DNA of 64,000 nucleotides, taken from positions 1 to 64,000 of the forward strand of contig JACPYV010000193.1 of assembly GCA_016195825.1 (NCBI GenBank), given 5' to 3'. The DNA is from Burkholderiales bacterium. GTDB taxonomy: Bacteria; Pseudomonadota; Gammaproteobacteria; Burkholderiales; Burkholderiaceae_C. Numbering within the stretch: position 1 is the first letter of the stretch; each line of letters opens with the position of its first letter. Of this stretch, positions 21,800 to 31,068 are shown piece after piece. Under the pieces are notes generated by a model. That model had not been told where the DNA came from, did no database searches, and was given only the letters and a program-made list of their open reading frames with translations. Position numbers and translations under genes: made by a program.

Positions 21800-21827
21800 T
21801 TACACGCCGGTACGCAGCGCCTAGAAT
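21800..21827 (+). promoter_or_regulatory. sigma-70-type promoter for ppsA
   Basis: TTACAC (21800-21805), 16-bp spacer, TAGAAT (21822-21827) in the 207-bp gap between the HD-GYP gene and ppsA. It would give a leader of about 160 nt before ppsA. Inferred from consensus only. Confidence 0.45.
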
Positions 21828-21994
21828 CTGTCCCAATTCCTCGCGATCAGCCCCATGCGCGCCTCCTTCCTCCCAGAAGAATCCAGAAATGGACGGAGCC
21901 GCGCCTGCCTTGAGCACATTGGCTCGGCGGTGCACCCCATGGATGGCACGGACGACGCGACGACACCGGTTTTTCAACCTCCCGGAGTTTCCCC

Positions 21995-24403
21995 ATGTCC
22001 ACCCTGTTCGAGGCGACCGCCCTGGTCGTACCGTTTGAGAACCTGAGGATGAGCGATGTCGAGGCAGTTGGCGGCAAGAACGCCAGCCTCGGCGAAATGA
22101 TCTCGCAGCTTGCTGCAAGCGGCGTGCGCGTCCCCGGTGGGTTCGCCACCACGGCGCACGCCTTCCGGCAATTCCTCAAGCACGAGGGCCTGGACGCGCG
22201 CATCGCGGCGCGCCTGGCCACGCTCAACACCGACGACGTCCGCGCGCTGGCCGAGGCCGGTGCCGAGATCCGCGGCTGGATCGAGAACCAGCCCTTCCCG
22301 GCCGACCTGGAAGCCGGCGTGCGCGCGTCCTTTGCACAGCTGACGGCCGACAACCCGGGTGTCAGCTTCGCCGTGCGCTCGTCCGCGACCGCCGAAGACC
22401 TTCCTGATGCGTCTTTCGCAGGACAGCAGGAGACCTTTCTGAACGTCGTCGGCATCGACGAGGTGCTGCACAAAATGCGCGAGGTGTTCGCGTCGCTCTA
22501 CAACGACCGCGCCATCAGCTACCGCGTGCACAAGGGCTTTGCCCACAACGACGTGGCCCTGTCCGCCGGCGTGCAGCGCATGGTGCGCAGCGACCTCGGC
22601 TCGGCCGGCGTCATGTTCACCATCGACACCGAGAGCGGCTTCCAGGACGTCGTTTTCATCACCTCGAGCTACGGCCTGGGCGAGACGGTGGTGCAGGGCG
22701 CCGTGAACCCGGACGAGTTCTACGTCCACAAGCCCGCGCTGAAGGCCGGCAAGCTGGCCATCATCCGCCGCAACCTGGGCTCCAAGCTGCTGCGCATGGA
22801 GTTCGCGTCGCCCGAGGAGAAGGCTGCCAGCGGCAAGCTGGTGCGCACCATCGACACCGTGCCCGAGCAGCGCAACCGCTATTCGCTCAACGATGCCGAG
22901 GTCACCGAGCTGGCTCGGTACGCGCTGATCATCGAGCAGCACTATGGCCGCGCGATGGACATCGAATGGGGCCGCGACGGCGTTGACGGCAAGATCTACA
23001 TCCTGCAAGCCCGCCCCGAGACGGTGAAGAGCCAGGTGGGCGGCCAGGTCGAGCACCACTACAAGCTCAAGGCCCACAGCGCCGTGCTGGCCGAGGGCCG
23101 CGCCATCGGCCAGAAGATCGGCACCGGCCCCGTGCGGCTGGTGGACAGCGTCGCCGAGATGGAGCGCGTGCAGCCGGGCGACGTGCTGGTCACCGACATG
23201 ACCGATCCGAACTGGGAGCCGGTCATGAAGCGCGCCAGCGCCATCGTCACCAACCGCGGCGGCCGCACCTGCCACGCGGCCATCATTGCGCGTGAACTGG
23301 GCATCCCGGCCGTGGTTGGCTGCGGTGACGCGACCGACAAGCTCAAGGACGGCCAACTGGTGACGGTGGCCTGCTCCGAAGGCGACACCGGCTACATCTA
23401 CGACGGCCTGCTGGAGACCGAGATCAGTGAGGTGCACCGCGGCGAGCTGCCGTACTGCCCCATCAAGATCATGATGAACGTGGGCAATCCGCAGCTGGCC
23501 TTCAACTTCGCGCAGATGCCTTCGGGCGGCGTGGGCCTGGCGCGGCTCGAGTTCATCATCAACAACAACATCGGCGTCCACCCCAAGGCCATCCTGGACT
23601 ATCCCAACATCGACGCCGACCTGAAAAAGGCCGTCGAGTCGGTGGCGCGCGGCCACGCGTCGCCGCGCGCCTTCTACGTGGACAAGCTGGCTGAAGGCAT
23701 CGCGACGATTGCCGCCGCGTTCTTCCCGCGCCCGGTCATCGTCCGCCTGTCGGACTTCAAGAGCAACGAGTACCGCAAGCTCATCGGCGGCTCGCGCTAC
23801 GAGCCGGATGAAGAGAACCCCATGCTGGGCTTCCGCGGCGCGTCGCGCTACATCAGCGGCGAGTTTCAGGATGCGTTCGCGATGGAGTGCGAGGCGCTCA
23901 AACGCGTGCGCAAGGACATGGGTCTGACCAACGTCGAGATCATGGTGCCCTTTGTGCGCACGGTGAAGCAGGCATCGCGCGTGGTCGAGATGCTGGCGGA
24001 GCGTGGCCTGAAGCGCGCTGCGTCGGGTGGCACGGACGGCTTGCGCATCATCATGATGTGCGAGGTCCCCAGCAACGCCATTCTGGCCGAGCAGTTCCTG
24101 GAGCACTTCGACGGCATGTCCATCGGCTCCAACGACCTGACGCAGCTGACGCTGGGCCTGGACCGCGACTCCGGCCTGGAGCAGCTGGCCGGCGACTTCG
24201 ACGAGCGTGACCCGGCCGTCAAGGCCATGATCTCGCGCGCCATCCGAGCCTGCCGCGCCACTGGCAAGTACATCGGCATCTGCGGTCAGGGGCCCAGCGA
24301 CCACCCGGACTTCGCCGATTGGCTGGCTGAGGAAGGCATCGTGTCCATCTCGCTGAACCCGGACACGGTCATCGAGACCTGGCAGCGCCTGGCCGCCAAG
24401 TAA
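21995..24403 (+). CDS. ppsA: phosphoenolpyruvate synthase
   Basis: PpsA converts pyruvate and ATP to PEP, AMP and phosphate for gluconeogenesis. It has 802 residues. The N-terminal ATP-grasp domain has [11 protein letters not shown] and [19 protein letters not shown], the swivelling phosphohistidine domain has [14 protein letters not shown] (catalytic His), and the C-terminal PEP/pyruvate barrel has [16 protein letters not shown] and GQGPSDHP. The start has a CGGAG site. A strong terminator follows. Activity is expected to be controlled by the nearby ppsR product. Confidence 0.97.
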   Translation: MSTLFEATALVVPFENLRMSDVEAVGGKNASLGEMISQLAASGVRVPGGFATTAHAFRQFLKHEGLDARIAARLATLNTDDVRALAEAGAEIRGWIENQPFPADLEAGVRASFAQLTADNPGVSFAVRSSATAEDLPDASFAGQQETFLNVVGIDEVLHKMREVFASLYNDRAISYRVHKGFAHNDVALSAGVQRMVRSDLGSAGVMFTIDTESGFQDVVFITSSYGLGETVVQGAVNPDEFYVHKPALKAGKLAIIRRNLGSKLLRMEFASPEEKAASGKLVRTIDTVPEQRNRYSLNDAEVTELARYALIIEQHYGRAMDIEWGRDGVDGKIYILQARPETVKSQVGGQVEHHYKLKAHSAVLAEGRAIGQKIGTGPVRLVDSVAEMERVQPGDVLVTDMTDPNWEPVMKRASAIVTNRGGRTCHAAIIARELGIPAVVGCGDATDKLKDGQLVTVACSEGDTGYIYDGLLETEISEVHRGELPYCPIKIMMNVGNPQLAFNFAQMPSGGVGLARLEFIINNNIGVHPKAILDYPNIDADLKKAVESVARGHASPRAFYVDKLAEGIATIAAAFFPRPVIVRLSDFKSNEYRKLIGGSRYEPDEENPMLGFRGASRYISGEFQDAFAMECEALKRVRKDMGLTNVEIMVPFVRTVKQASRVVEMLAERGLKRAASGGTDGLRIIMMCEVPSNAILAEQFLEHFDGMSIGSNDLTQLTLGLDRDSGLEQLAGDFDERDPAVKAMISRAIRACRATGKYIGICGQGPSDHPDFADWLAEEGIVSISLNPDTVIETWQRLAAK

Positions 24404-24423
24404 GGCTTCGCGATTGACGACCT

Positions 24424-24458
24424 GCCCGGGTTCTCCGTAAGGGGAATCCGGGCTTTTT
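24424..24458 (+). terminator. rho-independent terminator after ppsA
   Basis: A stem of about 13 bp (GCCCGG...CCGGGC with an extended arm) closed by a GTAA loop and followed by five T. It ends only 6 bp before the next possible start codon. Confidence 0.85.
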
Positions 24459-24464
24459 GTTGCC

Positions 24465-26522
24465 ATGATCGCGGCCATGTTCACCGGCCCCGCCCGCCAT
24501 CTCCACCGCCGCTACGTTCTCTTCGCGCTGAGCTTCGTCGCCCTGGTGGTGGTGCTGGGCCTGGGCGAGCGGCGCGGCCTGCCCAAGGCCTGGATCGGCT
24601 ACACCTTCCTGGGCGCGACGGTGGCGGTCTACGCCATCATCGGCATCCTGTGCCGCACGACCAATCCAGCCGAGTATTTCGTCGCCGGCCGCAGCGTGCC
24701 GCCGCTCTACAACGGCATGGCTGCGGGGGCGGATTGGATGAGCGCGGCCAGCTTCATCGGCCTGGCCGGCACGCTGTACGCCAGCGGCTACGCGGGCCTG
24801 GCCTATGTGCTGGGCTGGACGGGTGGCTTCGTGCTGGTGGCGCTGTGCATCGGCCCCTATCTGCGCCGCTTCGGGCAGTACACGGTGGGCGACTTTCTCG
24901 CCGAACGCTATGACAGCCGCACGCTGCGTCTGGTGGGCGCTGGTGCGGCCATCCTCGTGTCTTTCGTCTACCTGGTCGCGCAGATCTACGGCGTGGGCCT
25001 GATCACGACGCGGCTGACCGGCCTGGGCTTCGAGGTGGGCGTGTTCGTGTGGCTGGGCGGCGTGCTGGTCTGCTCCTTCCTGGGCGGTATGCGCGCCGTC
25101 ACCTGGACCCAGGTGGCGCAGTACCTCATCATGATCCTGGCCTATCTGGTGCCCGTCATCTGGCTTAGCGTGAAGCAGACCGGCTGGCCGCTGCCACAGC
25201 TGGTCTACGGCCAGCAGTTGCACCAGCTGGCCGAACGCGAGCGCGAGCTGATTCGCGACCCGGCCGAGCTGCAGGTGCGTGCCATCCATCAGCAGCTTGC
25301 CGACGCCGCTGCAGCGCGACTGGCGGACGTACCCCAGGCGCTGGCCGACGAGCAGGCGGCGGCGGCCGCGAGTGTGGCGGCATTGAAGGCCAAGGATGCG
25401 CCGCTCTCGCAGATCCAGGCTGCCGAGAAGCAACGCGCGGCCTTGCCTCGCACACCGGCCGAAGCCGAGGAGCGCTGGCGTCGCGAGCAGATTGGCGAGG
25501 CGCAACTGGCCCAGCCGCTGTCGGGCCTGGCGCCGCACACCCAGCCGTTCGCGGGCGACCCCGAACAGGCCAGCGCGTCGCGCCGCAACTTCATCGCGCT
25601 GGCGCTGTGCCTGATGGTCGGCACGGCCGGTCTGCCGCACCTGCTGACGCGCTACTACACGACCAGCTCCGTGCGCGGCGCGCGCGAGTCGGTCGCCTGG
25701 TCGCTGGTCTTCATCTGCCTGCTCTACCTGACCGCGCCGGCGCTGGCCGTGATGGTCAAGACCGAGGTGTTCAACGGGCTGGTCGGCACGAGCTTCGACC
25801 AGTTGCCGGCCTGGATACGGCAGTGGCAGCGGGTCGACCCGGCGTTGCTGTCGGCGGTCGACCTGAACGGCGACGGCCGCTTGCAGCTGGGCGAGCTACG
25901 CCTGCACCCGGACCTCGTCATGCTCGTCATGCCTGAACTGGGCGGGCTGCCCTACGTCATCTCCGGGATGGTGGCGGCCGGCGGGCTGGCCGCGGCGCTG
26001 TCGACGGCCGACGGGCTGCTGCTGGCCATCTCCAGCGCGCTGTCGCACGACCTGTACTTCAAGGCGCTGAACCCGGAGGCCTCGCGGACGCGTCGGGTCA
26101 CGTTGTCCAAGGCATTGCTGTTGGCCGCGGCGCTGGCGGCGGCAGCGGTCGCGTCCAGCCGGCCGGCGGACATCCTGGCCGTGGTGACGGCGGCGTTCTC
26201 CATCGCCGGCTCCACCTTTTTCCCGGCCCTGGTCGCCGGCGTGTTCTGGCGCCGTGCCAACCGCACCGGTGCGCTGGCCGGCATGCTGACGGGCCTGTTC
26301 GTCTGCCTGGGCTATCTGGCCCTGGCCCACCCGGGGCTGCGTGCGCTGGTCGGCCTGCCCGGGCCGGTGACGCTGGTCTGGGGCATCCATCCCGCATCGG
26401 CCGGGCTGTTTGGCGTGCCGGCGGGGGCGCTGGCGCTCGTGCTGGTCAGCCTGCTGACGCGGCCGCCCGGCGAGCGGGAACGGGGCATTGTCGACATGCT
26501 GCGGGCCCGCCCGTCGCCTTGA
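24465..26522 (+). CDS. sodium:solute symporter (VC_2705-like) with coiled-coil insert and EF-hand
   Basis: A protein of 685 residues of the SSF family, related to the VC_2705 subfamily and acetate/monocarboxylate carriers. Transmembrane helices occupy about 15-240 (motifs [30 protein letters not shown]) and 375-665. A hydrophilic insert of about 120 residues (about 245-370), rich in Ala/Glu/Gln/Arg and probably coiled coil, separates them. Residues 466-477 ([12 protein letters not shown]) form a canonical EF-hand loop between helices. ATG 24465 or 24477 may start it; there is almost no room for a promoter after the ppsA terminator. Confidence 0.88.
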   Translation: MIAAMFTGPARHLHRRYVLFALSFVALVVVLGLGERRGLPKAWIGYTFLGATVAVYAIIGILCRTTNPAEYFVAGRSVPPLYNGMAAGADWMSAASFIGLAGTLYASGYAGLAYVLGWTGGFVLVALCIGPYLRRFGQYTVGDFLAERYDSRTLRLVGAGAAILVSFVYLVAQIYGVGLITTRLTGLGFEVGVFVWLGGVLVCSFLGGMRAVTWTQVAQYLIMILAYLVPVIWLSVKQTGWPLPQLVYGQQLHQLAERERELIRDPAELQVRAIHQQLADAAAARLADVPQALADEQAAAAASVAALKAKDAPLSQIQAAEKQRAALPRTPAEAEERWRREQIGEAQLAQPLSGLAPHTQPFAGDPEQASASRRNFIALALCLMVGTAGLPHLLTRYYTTSSVRGARESVAWSLVFICLLYLTAPALAVMVKTEVFNGLVGTSFDQLPAWIRQWQRVDPALLSAVDLNGDGRLQLGELRLHPDLVMLVMPELGGLPYVISGMVAAGGLAAALSTADGLLLAISSALSHDLYFKALNPEASRTRRVTLSKALLLAAALAAAAVASSRPADILAVVTAAFSIAGSTFFPALVAGVFWRRANRTGALAGMLTGLFVCLGYLALAHPGLRALVGLPGPVTLVWGIHPASAGLFGVPAGALALVLVSLLTRPPGERERGIVDMLRARPSP

Positions 26523-26534
26523 TCCGCCGGCGAT

Positions 26535-26563
26535 TTGGTCATTTCGAGCTTCCGAGCTAGAAT
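26535..26563 (+). promoter_or_regulatory. promoter of the rpsF operon
   Basis: TTGGTC (26535-26540), 17-bp spacer, TAGAAT (26558-26563). Transcription would start near 26570, leaving a leader of about 100 nt before rpsF. Confidence 0.6.
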
Positions 26564-26615
26564 CGCGGGTTCCCCCTTGCCGGGCCACGAGTAGACGCCG
26601 TGGTGCGGCTTCCTC

Positions 26616-26647
26616 AGCCGGGCAGTTCATATCGACAGCGCCCGGCT
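26616..26647 (+). promoter_or_regulatory. leader hairpin, candidate S6:S18 autoregulatory site
   Basis: AGCCGGGC (26616-26623) pairs with GCCCGGCT (26640-26647) around a 16-nt loop, 20 bp before the rpsF ATG and close to its ribosome-binding site. Many bacteria carry an rpsF leader RNA bound by S6:S18; position fits, but the binding motif was not verified. Confidence 0.4.
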
Positions 26648-26667
26648 GGAATCCACAAGGAGTATCT

Positions 26668-27033
26668 ATGCGTCACTACGAAATCGTTCTGCTGATCCAT
26701 CCGGATCAAAGCGAACAGGTTCCGGCCATGCTGGAGCGTTACAAGGGCCTGATCACCACCGGTGGTGGTGTCGTGCACCGGGTCGAAGACTGGGGCCGCC
26801 GTCAACTGGCGTACCAGATCCAGAAGCTCGCCAAGGCCCATTACCTGTGCCTGAACATCGAAGCCAGCAAGGAAATCCTGGCTGAGCTGGAGACCGGCTT
26901 CCGCTTCAACGACGCCGTGCTGCGCCACCTCACCGTGGTCCAGGACAAGGCCATCACGACCCCCTCGGTCATGATGAAGGCCGTCGAGCGCGAAGAAGCC
27001 CGCAAGGCGCCGCAGCAGCAAGAAGCTGCCTAA
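26668..27033 (+). CDS. rpsF: 30S ribosomal protein S6
   Basis: S6 binds S18 on the platform of the small subunit. It has 121 residues. [14 protein letters not shown] at the N-terminus and [13 protein letters not shown] are family hallmarks; the tail is Glu/Gln/Ala-rich. ATG 26668 follows AAGGAG. It is first in rpsF-priB-rpsR-rplI. Confidence 0.97.
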   Translation: MRHYEIVLLIHPDQSEQVPAMLERYKGLITTGGGVVHRVEDWGRRQLAYQIQKLAKAHYLCLNIEASKEILAELETGFRFNDAVLRHLTVVQDKAITTPSVMMKAVEREEARKAPQQQEAA

Positions 27034-27083
27034 GCCCAGGCCGTCGCTAAAGAACCAGGTTTTTCGAGCAGCGTGCCTACGGC

Positions 27084-27392
27084 GTGAATCAACTTCACCT
27101 GCAGGCGCAGATCCAGCAACTCGGACAAGTTCGCTACACACCCGCCGGGCTGATGGCCCTGGATGCAAGCCTCAAGGCCGAGTCCGAAGTCATCGAAGCC
27201 GGCAAGCCGCGCAAGGTCTCCCTGGAGATCAAGGCGGTTGCGGTGGGCGACCTGGCCAAGGAGTTGCAGGCGCTGGGAGTCGGTGGTGTCGCGGTGTTCC
27301 GCGGCTTCCTGACCCACCAGCGCAACGGTCGGGGCTTCATCGCTCATGTCACCGTGATCGAACCCGCTGCTCCCGAGCCTGGCAAGTTTTGA
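27084..27392 (+). CDS. priB: primosomal replication protein N (PriB)
   Basis: PriB is an OB-fold single-strand-binding-like protein that helps PriA restart stalled forks. It has 102 residues from GTG 27084 (no ATG fits). The sequence NQLHLQAQIQQLGQVRYTPAG and the end HVTVIEPA match beta-proteobacterial PriB. Its place between rpsF and rpsR is diagnostic of beta/gamma-proteobacteria. Confidence 0.93.
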   Translation: MNQLHLQAQIQQLGQVRYTPAGLMALDASLKAESEVIEAGKPRKVSLEIKAVAVGDLAKELQALGVGGVAVFRGFLTHQRNGRGFIAHVTVIEPAAPEPGKF

Positions 27393-27420
27393 ATCCGGAT
27401 AGATTTAACAGAGGTCCTCT

Positions 27421-27711
27421 ATGCCCCCGCCACGTGGTAAAGGTCGCTTCTCCAAAGACAAGAAGCCCAAGCGCAACCAACAATCGTTGCTGTTCCGTCG
27501 TAAGCGTTTCTGCCGCTTCACCGTCGCCGGTGTCGAAAAGATCGACTACAAGGACATCGACACCCTGCGCGATTTCATCTCCGAAAACGGCAAGATCACG
27601 CCCGCTCGCCTGACCGGCACGCGCGCTTTCTTCCAGCGCCAGCTGACGGTGTCCATCAAGCGTGCGCGCTTCCTGGCCCTGCTGCCGTACAGCGACCAGC
27701 ACAAGGTCTAA
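27421..27711 (+). CDS. rpsR: 30S ribosomal protein S18
   Basis: S18, partner of S6. It has 96 residues with an N-terminal basic extension ([17 protein letters not shown]), the core [25 protein letters not shown] and [11 protein letters not shown]. An AGGTCC site precedes ATG 27421. It lies 28 bp after priB and 12 bp before rplI. Confidence 0.97.
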   Translation: MPPPRGKGRFSKDKKPKRNQQSLLFRRKRFCRFTVAGVEKIDYKDIDTLRDFISENGKITPARLTGTRAFFQRQLTVSIKRARFLALLPYSDQHKV

Positions 27712-27723
27712 GGAGCTGACGAC

Positions 27724-28176
27724 ATGCAAGTGATCCTGCTCGAAAAAGTGGCCAACCTCGGCAACCTCGGCGACGTCGTCAAGGTCAAGGACGGTTACGC
27801 CCGCAACTTCCTGATCCCGACCAAGCAGGCGCGTCGCGCCACCGAGGCCGCCATCAAGGAATTCGAAGCCAAGCGCGCCGAACTCGAAAAGGCGGCCGCC
27901 GCCAAGCTGGCCGAAGCCCAGAAGCTGGGTGACGCCATCGCCGGCAAGACCGTGCGCATCGCCCAAAAGGCCGGTGTGGACGGTCGCCTGTTCGGCTCCG
28001 TCACGAACGCCGACGTGGCCGACGCGCTGACCAAGTCCGGCAGCGCCATCGCCAAGTCGCAAGTGCGCCTGCCCAACGGTCCGCTGAAGACCGTCGGTGA
28101 GTTCCCGGTCAACATCGCGGCTCACACCGACGTGGTGGTCGAGATCACCGTCCAGGTGGTTGCTGAAGCCGAATAA
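27724..28176 (+). CDS. rplI: 50S ribosomal protein L9
   Basis: L9 binds 23S rRNA near the L1 stalk. It has 150 residues: the N-terminal domain [19 protein letters not shown]...GYARNFLIP is the family signature, followed by a long connecting helix and a C-terminal domain with [13 protein letters not shown]. An AGGAGCTGAC site precedes the ATG. It is the last gene before the terminator. Confidence 0.97.
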   Translation: MQVILLEKVANLGNLGDVVKVKDGYARNFLIPTKQARRATEAAIKEFEAKRAELEKAAAAKLAEAQKLGDAIAGKTVRIAQKAGVDGRLFGSVTNADVADALTKSGSAIAKSQVRLPNGPLKTVGEFPVNIAAHTDVVVEITVQVVAEAE

Positions 28177-28215
28177 TTTGGCTTGCGCTGCGGCCTGATT
28201 TGGCCGCAAGATCCA

Positions 28216-28256
28216 AGAAGGCCGAGGCCCCCACAGGGTTTCGGCCTTCTGTTTTT
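28216..28256 (+). terminator. terminator of the rpsF-rplI operon
   Basis: AGAAGGCCGA (28216-28225) pairs perfectly with TCGGCCTTCT (28241-28250), followed by G and five T. It lies 40 bp after the rplI stop. Confidence 0.9.
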
Positions 28257-28310
28257 CTGGGTCGAGTTTTCCCGCTTGATCCACCGGTTGCCCCCAATCC
28301 GTTCACAGCT

Positions 28311-28319
28311 TTATCCACA
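28311..28319 (+). promoter_or_regulatory. consensus DnaA box before dnaB
   Basis: TTATCCACA, a perfect high-affinity DnaA 9-mer, ends 3 bp before the dnaB ATG. A GTTCACAGC sequence lies just upstream and is not a match. Confidence 0.6.
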
Positions 28320-28322
28320 GGC

Positions 28323-29747
28323 ATGTCCGCGATCTTTCCCGCTTCCTCTTCCGCCGCGCCGCATGACGATGAGGTCGCGCGGCTGCGTGTGCCGCCGCAC
28401 TCGGTCGAGGCCGAGCAGAGCGTGCTCGGTGGCCTGCTGATCGACAACTCGGCCTGGGACAAGGCAGCCGACCTGCTGACCGACAGCGACTTCTACCGCT
28501 TCGAGCACAAGCATGTGTACACGGCGGTCGGCAAGCTCATCAACGCAGGCAAGCCGGCCGACGTGGTCACGGTCTTCGACGAGCTGACGTCGGTGGGCCG
28601 TGCCGAGGAATGCGGTGGTCTGGCCTATCTGAACGCGCTGGCGCAGAGCGTGCCCAGCGCCGCCAACCTGCGCCGCTACGCTGAGATCGTTCGTGAGCGC
28701 GCCATCCTGCGCAAGCTGGTCGCCACGTCGGATGAGATCGCCACCGCGGCAATGAACCCGCAGGGCCGCGCCGTCACGCAGATTCTGGATGAGGCCGAAG
28801 GCAAGATCTTCCGCATCGGCGAGGAAGGCTCGCGCAGCCGCCAGGGTTTCCAGAGCATGGACCAACTCGTGGTGCAACTGATCGACCGCGTCAACGAGCT
28901 GGCTGAAGCTGGGTATCAGGACGTCACCGGCGTGCGTACCGGTTTCTACGACCTCGACAAGCAGACCGCCGGCCTGCAGGGCGGCGACTTGATCGTGCTG
29001 GCGGCGCGCCCGTCCATGGGCAAGACGGCGTTCGCCGTCAACATCGCCGAGAACGTGGCCATCAACGAAGGCCTGCCGGTCGTCATCTACTCCATGGAAA
29101 TGGGCGCTGCCCAGCTGGCGCTGCGGATGGTGGGTTCCATCGGCCGCATCGACCAGAGCCACCTGCGCACCGGCCAGCTGAAGGACGACGAGTGGGGGCG
29201 GCTGTCCGAGGCCGTCGACAAGCTAGGCAAGGCCGCGATCTACATCGACGAGAGCCCGGGCCTGTCGCCCAGCGAGGTGCGCGCCCGTGCACGGCGCCAG
29301 GCGCGCATCAGCGGCCAACTGGGGCTGATCGTCATCGACTACTTGCAGCTGATGAGCGGCAATGGCGGCGGCAGCGAGGAGAACCGCGCCACGGTGCTGG
29401 GCGAGATCTCGCGGGGCCTGAAGGCGCTGGCCAAGGAGCTGCGCTGCCACGTCATCGCGCTGTCGCAGCTGAACCGCTCGGTGGAGCAGCGGCCCGACAA
29501 GCGGCCCATGATGTCCGACCTGCGCGAGTCCGGCGCCATCGAGCAGGACGCGGACATCATCATGTTCATCTACCGCGACGAGTACTACACCAAGGACGAG
29601 TGCAAGGAACCCGGCGTGGCGGAGATCATCATCGCCAAGCAGCGTAACGGCCCGGTGGGCACGGTGAAGCTGATGTTCCAGCGCATGCACACCAAGTTTG
29701 AGAACCTCGCGCCCGGCTACGTCGGCGTGGAGCGGGACGAGTACTAG
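28323..29747 (+). CDS. dnaB: replicative DNA helicase DnaB
   Basis: The hexameric 5'-3' helicase of the replication fork. It has 474 residues from ATG 28323. The N-terminal primase-interacting domain (PPHSVEAEQSVLGGLL) is followed by the RecA-like domain with Walker A ARPSMGKTAFA, Walker B LIVIDYLQLM, and the arginine/HRP-type LRESGAIEQDADIIMFIYR. No intein is present. A longer upstream reading would run through the rplI terminator and was rejected. Confidence 0.97.
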   Translation: MSAIFPASSSAAPHDDEVARLRVPPHSVEAEQSVLGGLLIDNSAWDKAADLLTDSDFYRFEHKHVYTAVGKLINAGKPADVVTVFDELTSVGRAEECGGLAYLNALAQSVPSAANLRRYAEIVRERAILRKLVATSDEIATAAMNPQGRAVTQILDEAEGKIFRIGEEGSRSRQGFQSMDQLVVQLIDRVNELAEAGYQDVTGVRTGFYDLDKQTAGLQGGDLIVLAARPSMGKTAFAVNIAENVAINEGLPVVIYSMEMGAAQLALRMVGSIGRIDQSHLRTGQLKDDEWGRLSEAVDKLGKAAIYIDESPGLSPSEVRARARRQARISGQLGLIVIDYLQLMSGNGGGSEENRATVLGEISRGLKALAKELRCHVIALSQLNRSVEQRPDKRPMMSDLRESGAIEQDADIIMFIYRDEYYTKDECKEPGVAEIIIAKQRNGPVGTVKLMFQRMHTKFENLAPGYVGVERDEY

Positions 29748-29801
29748 CCGGCCAGTGCTGCCATGGCTGCCGCTGCGGGCCCGCAACGGGAGCCGGTGCG
29801 C

Positions 29802-30371
29802 CTACCAGACGGTGTTGACCAGCAGCCAGTCGTCCGCGGTCAGTCCATCCAGCGTGCTGCGGATGGCATCGTGATCCGCGTCTGTGCCGTGCGGGCGCAG
29901 GCAAGGCAGCAACCGCAATGCCGTGCGGCCTGGCACCCAGCGGCCCAGATGGGCATCGGCCGGGGAGCGCATACGCTGGCCGGTCAAGGCGCCCAGCCAA
30001 TGGGCCAGGGTGGGCCCTGCCGCCACGCGCCGCGCCAGCCGGGCAGGCAGTGCCAGGGCGCCTGCATCGTTCGCCATCGCATGCCAGACCCGCGGGGGCA
30101 GTGCGGCGGCGGGCGTGCTCCATTCGAGCATCTGCAACGAAAGCGCCATGCTGGTGCCGCCGCGGCCGGTTGCCAGCCAGCCGCGTGCGTAGGCGTCGTC
30201 TGCCAGCCCGAGGCATGCCAGCCGATCAGGCCCCAAGGTGCGCAGGCGGTCCAGGTCCTGCGCCTGTGCGCCGCCACTCGACCCGATCGCGGCCTGTCGC
30301 CATGACGTGAGCAGCAGGCCGCAGCGCTCGGCCGACAGCCTGCAGCGACCGCAGTGGACCAGGAAGGCCAT
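29802..30371 (-). CDS. hypothetical protein
   Basis: An open frame of 189 residues on the strand of its three upstream neighbours. The N-terminus has clustered cysteines (HCGRCRLSAERC). The rest is Ala/Leu/Arg/Trp-rich and probably helical. No signal peptide, membrane segment or family was recognised. The start is weak: no ribosome-binding site is evident before ATG 30371. Its position 53 bp after the lipoprotein gene suggests co-transcription. It could be a degenerate or spurious frame. Confidence 0.45.
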   Translation of the reverse strand: MAFLVHCGRCRLSAERCGLLLTSWRQAAIGSSGGAQAQDLDRLRTLGPDRLACLGLADDAYARGWLATGRGGTSMALSLQMLEWSTPAAALPPRVWHAMANDAGALALPARLARRVAAGPTLAHWLGALTGQRMRSPADAHLGRWVPGRTALRLLPCLRPHGTDADHDAIRSTLDGLTADDWLLVNTVW

Positions 30372-30424
30372 TCAGCACATCCCCACGACGGTCGCTCGAC
30401 CGATCGAGCCGGGTCTGCGGTCAG

Positions 30425-30976
30425 TCAATGGCACCCGACAGCACTCCCGTCTCTGATGATGGCCGTGGGCAACGGCGGATGCGCCATGGCCGTGAAGACG
30501 GCGGCCGCACGGTCGCTCGCCTGGTTGTTGCTGGCGCCGCCTATCGTCGCCCTGGCGATGGACCAGTGGCCCGGCGGCACATTGTCGAAGAAGACGGGCC
30601 ACGGTCCCGGGTTGGCGCCACCGGGCGGTGGGTTGGGAATCGTCAGATCGCCAATGACCAGGGGCACCGGTGGCGGATTGCCCGGCACGTCGACCGTGAT
30701 CCTCAGCCAGCAGGGGTACGCGGCCGGATTGGCCATGTTGTTGAACAGTGACAGGGTTGGCGGGTTGCCGGACACGCCGAAGCTGACCCTGGACCAGTCG
30801 ATCTGGTTCACGGTCCCCGGCAGGACCCGCAGGCCGCGGTAGAGATAGGTGGGGTAGTAGGCCGCGTCGGCGGTCTCCCGGGGCTGCTGGGCCTGTGGCT
30901 CAGGGGCTGGCTGCAACTGCGCGCAGGACGCGAGCACCGCCGTCGACAGCAGGATGAGAAGGGCTTTGTTCATCAT
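30425..30976 (-). CDS. predicted lipoprotein, unknown function
   Basis: A protein of 183 residues. A signal peptide of 17 residues ends in lipobox LASC (Cys18), then a Pro/Gln-rich linker. The mature domain is rich in Asn, Pro, Gly and aromatic residues (PTLSLFNNMANPAAYPCW, TVDVPGNPPPVPL), probably a beta-sandwich. Wording such as TLSLFNN...Y...ITVDV parallels YLNLWLDN...Y...TVTYDV in the upstream gene's C-terminal domain, hinting at a related fold (inference). It lies 92 bp downstream of that gene on the same strand. Confidence 0.7.
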   Translation of the reverse strand: MMNKALLILLSTAVLASCAQLQPAPEPQAQQPRETADAAYYPTYLYRGLRVLPGTVNQIDWSRVSFGVSGNPPTLSLFNNMANPAAYPCWLRITVDVPGNPPPVPLVIGDLTIPNPPPGGANPGPWPVFFDNVPPGHWSIARATIGGASNNQASDRAAAVFTAMAHPPLPTAIIRDGSAVGCH

Positions 30977-31068
30977 GGGTCCTCGTGTTCGGGTGTGGCG
31001 CCAATCTCCCGATGGCGATCACGGCATCGGGAGGGGGCGCTGGAGGTTCTTGTTAGCCGGCGCGCCGG

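Noticed and set aside
21974-24484. Minus-strand frame of 836 codons opposite ppsA
   Set aside because: Antisense shadow of ppsA with low-complexity Ala/Gly/His/Val-rich composition and no motif.
29763-30305. Plus-strand frame opposite the 189-residue hypothetical gene
   Set aside because: Its product is Arg/Gln/Pro-rich without order, and the minus-strand reading is co-directional with its neighbours, so the latter was preferred at low confidence.
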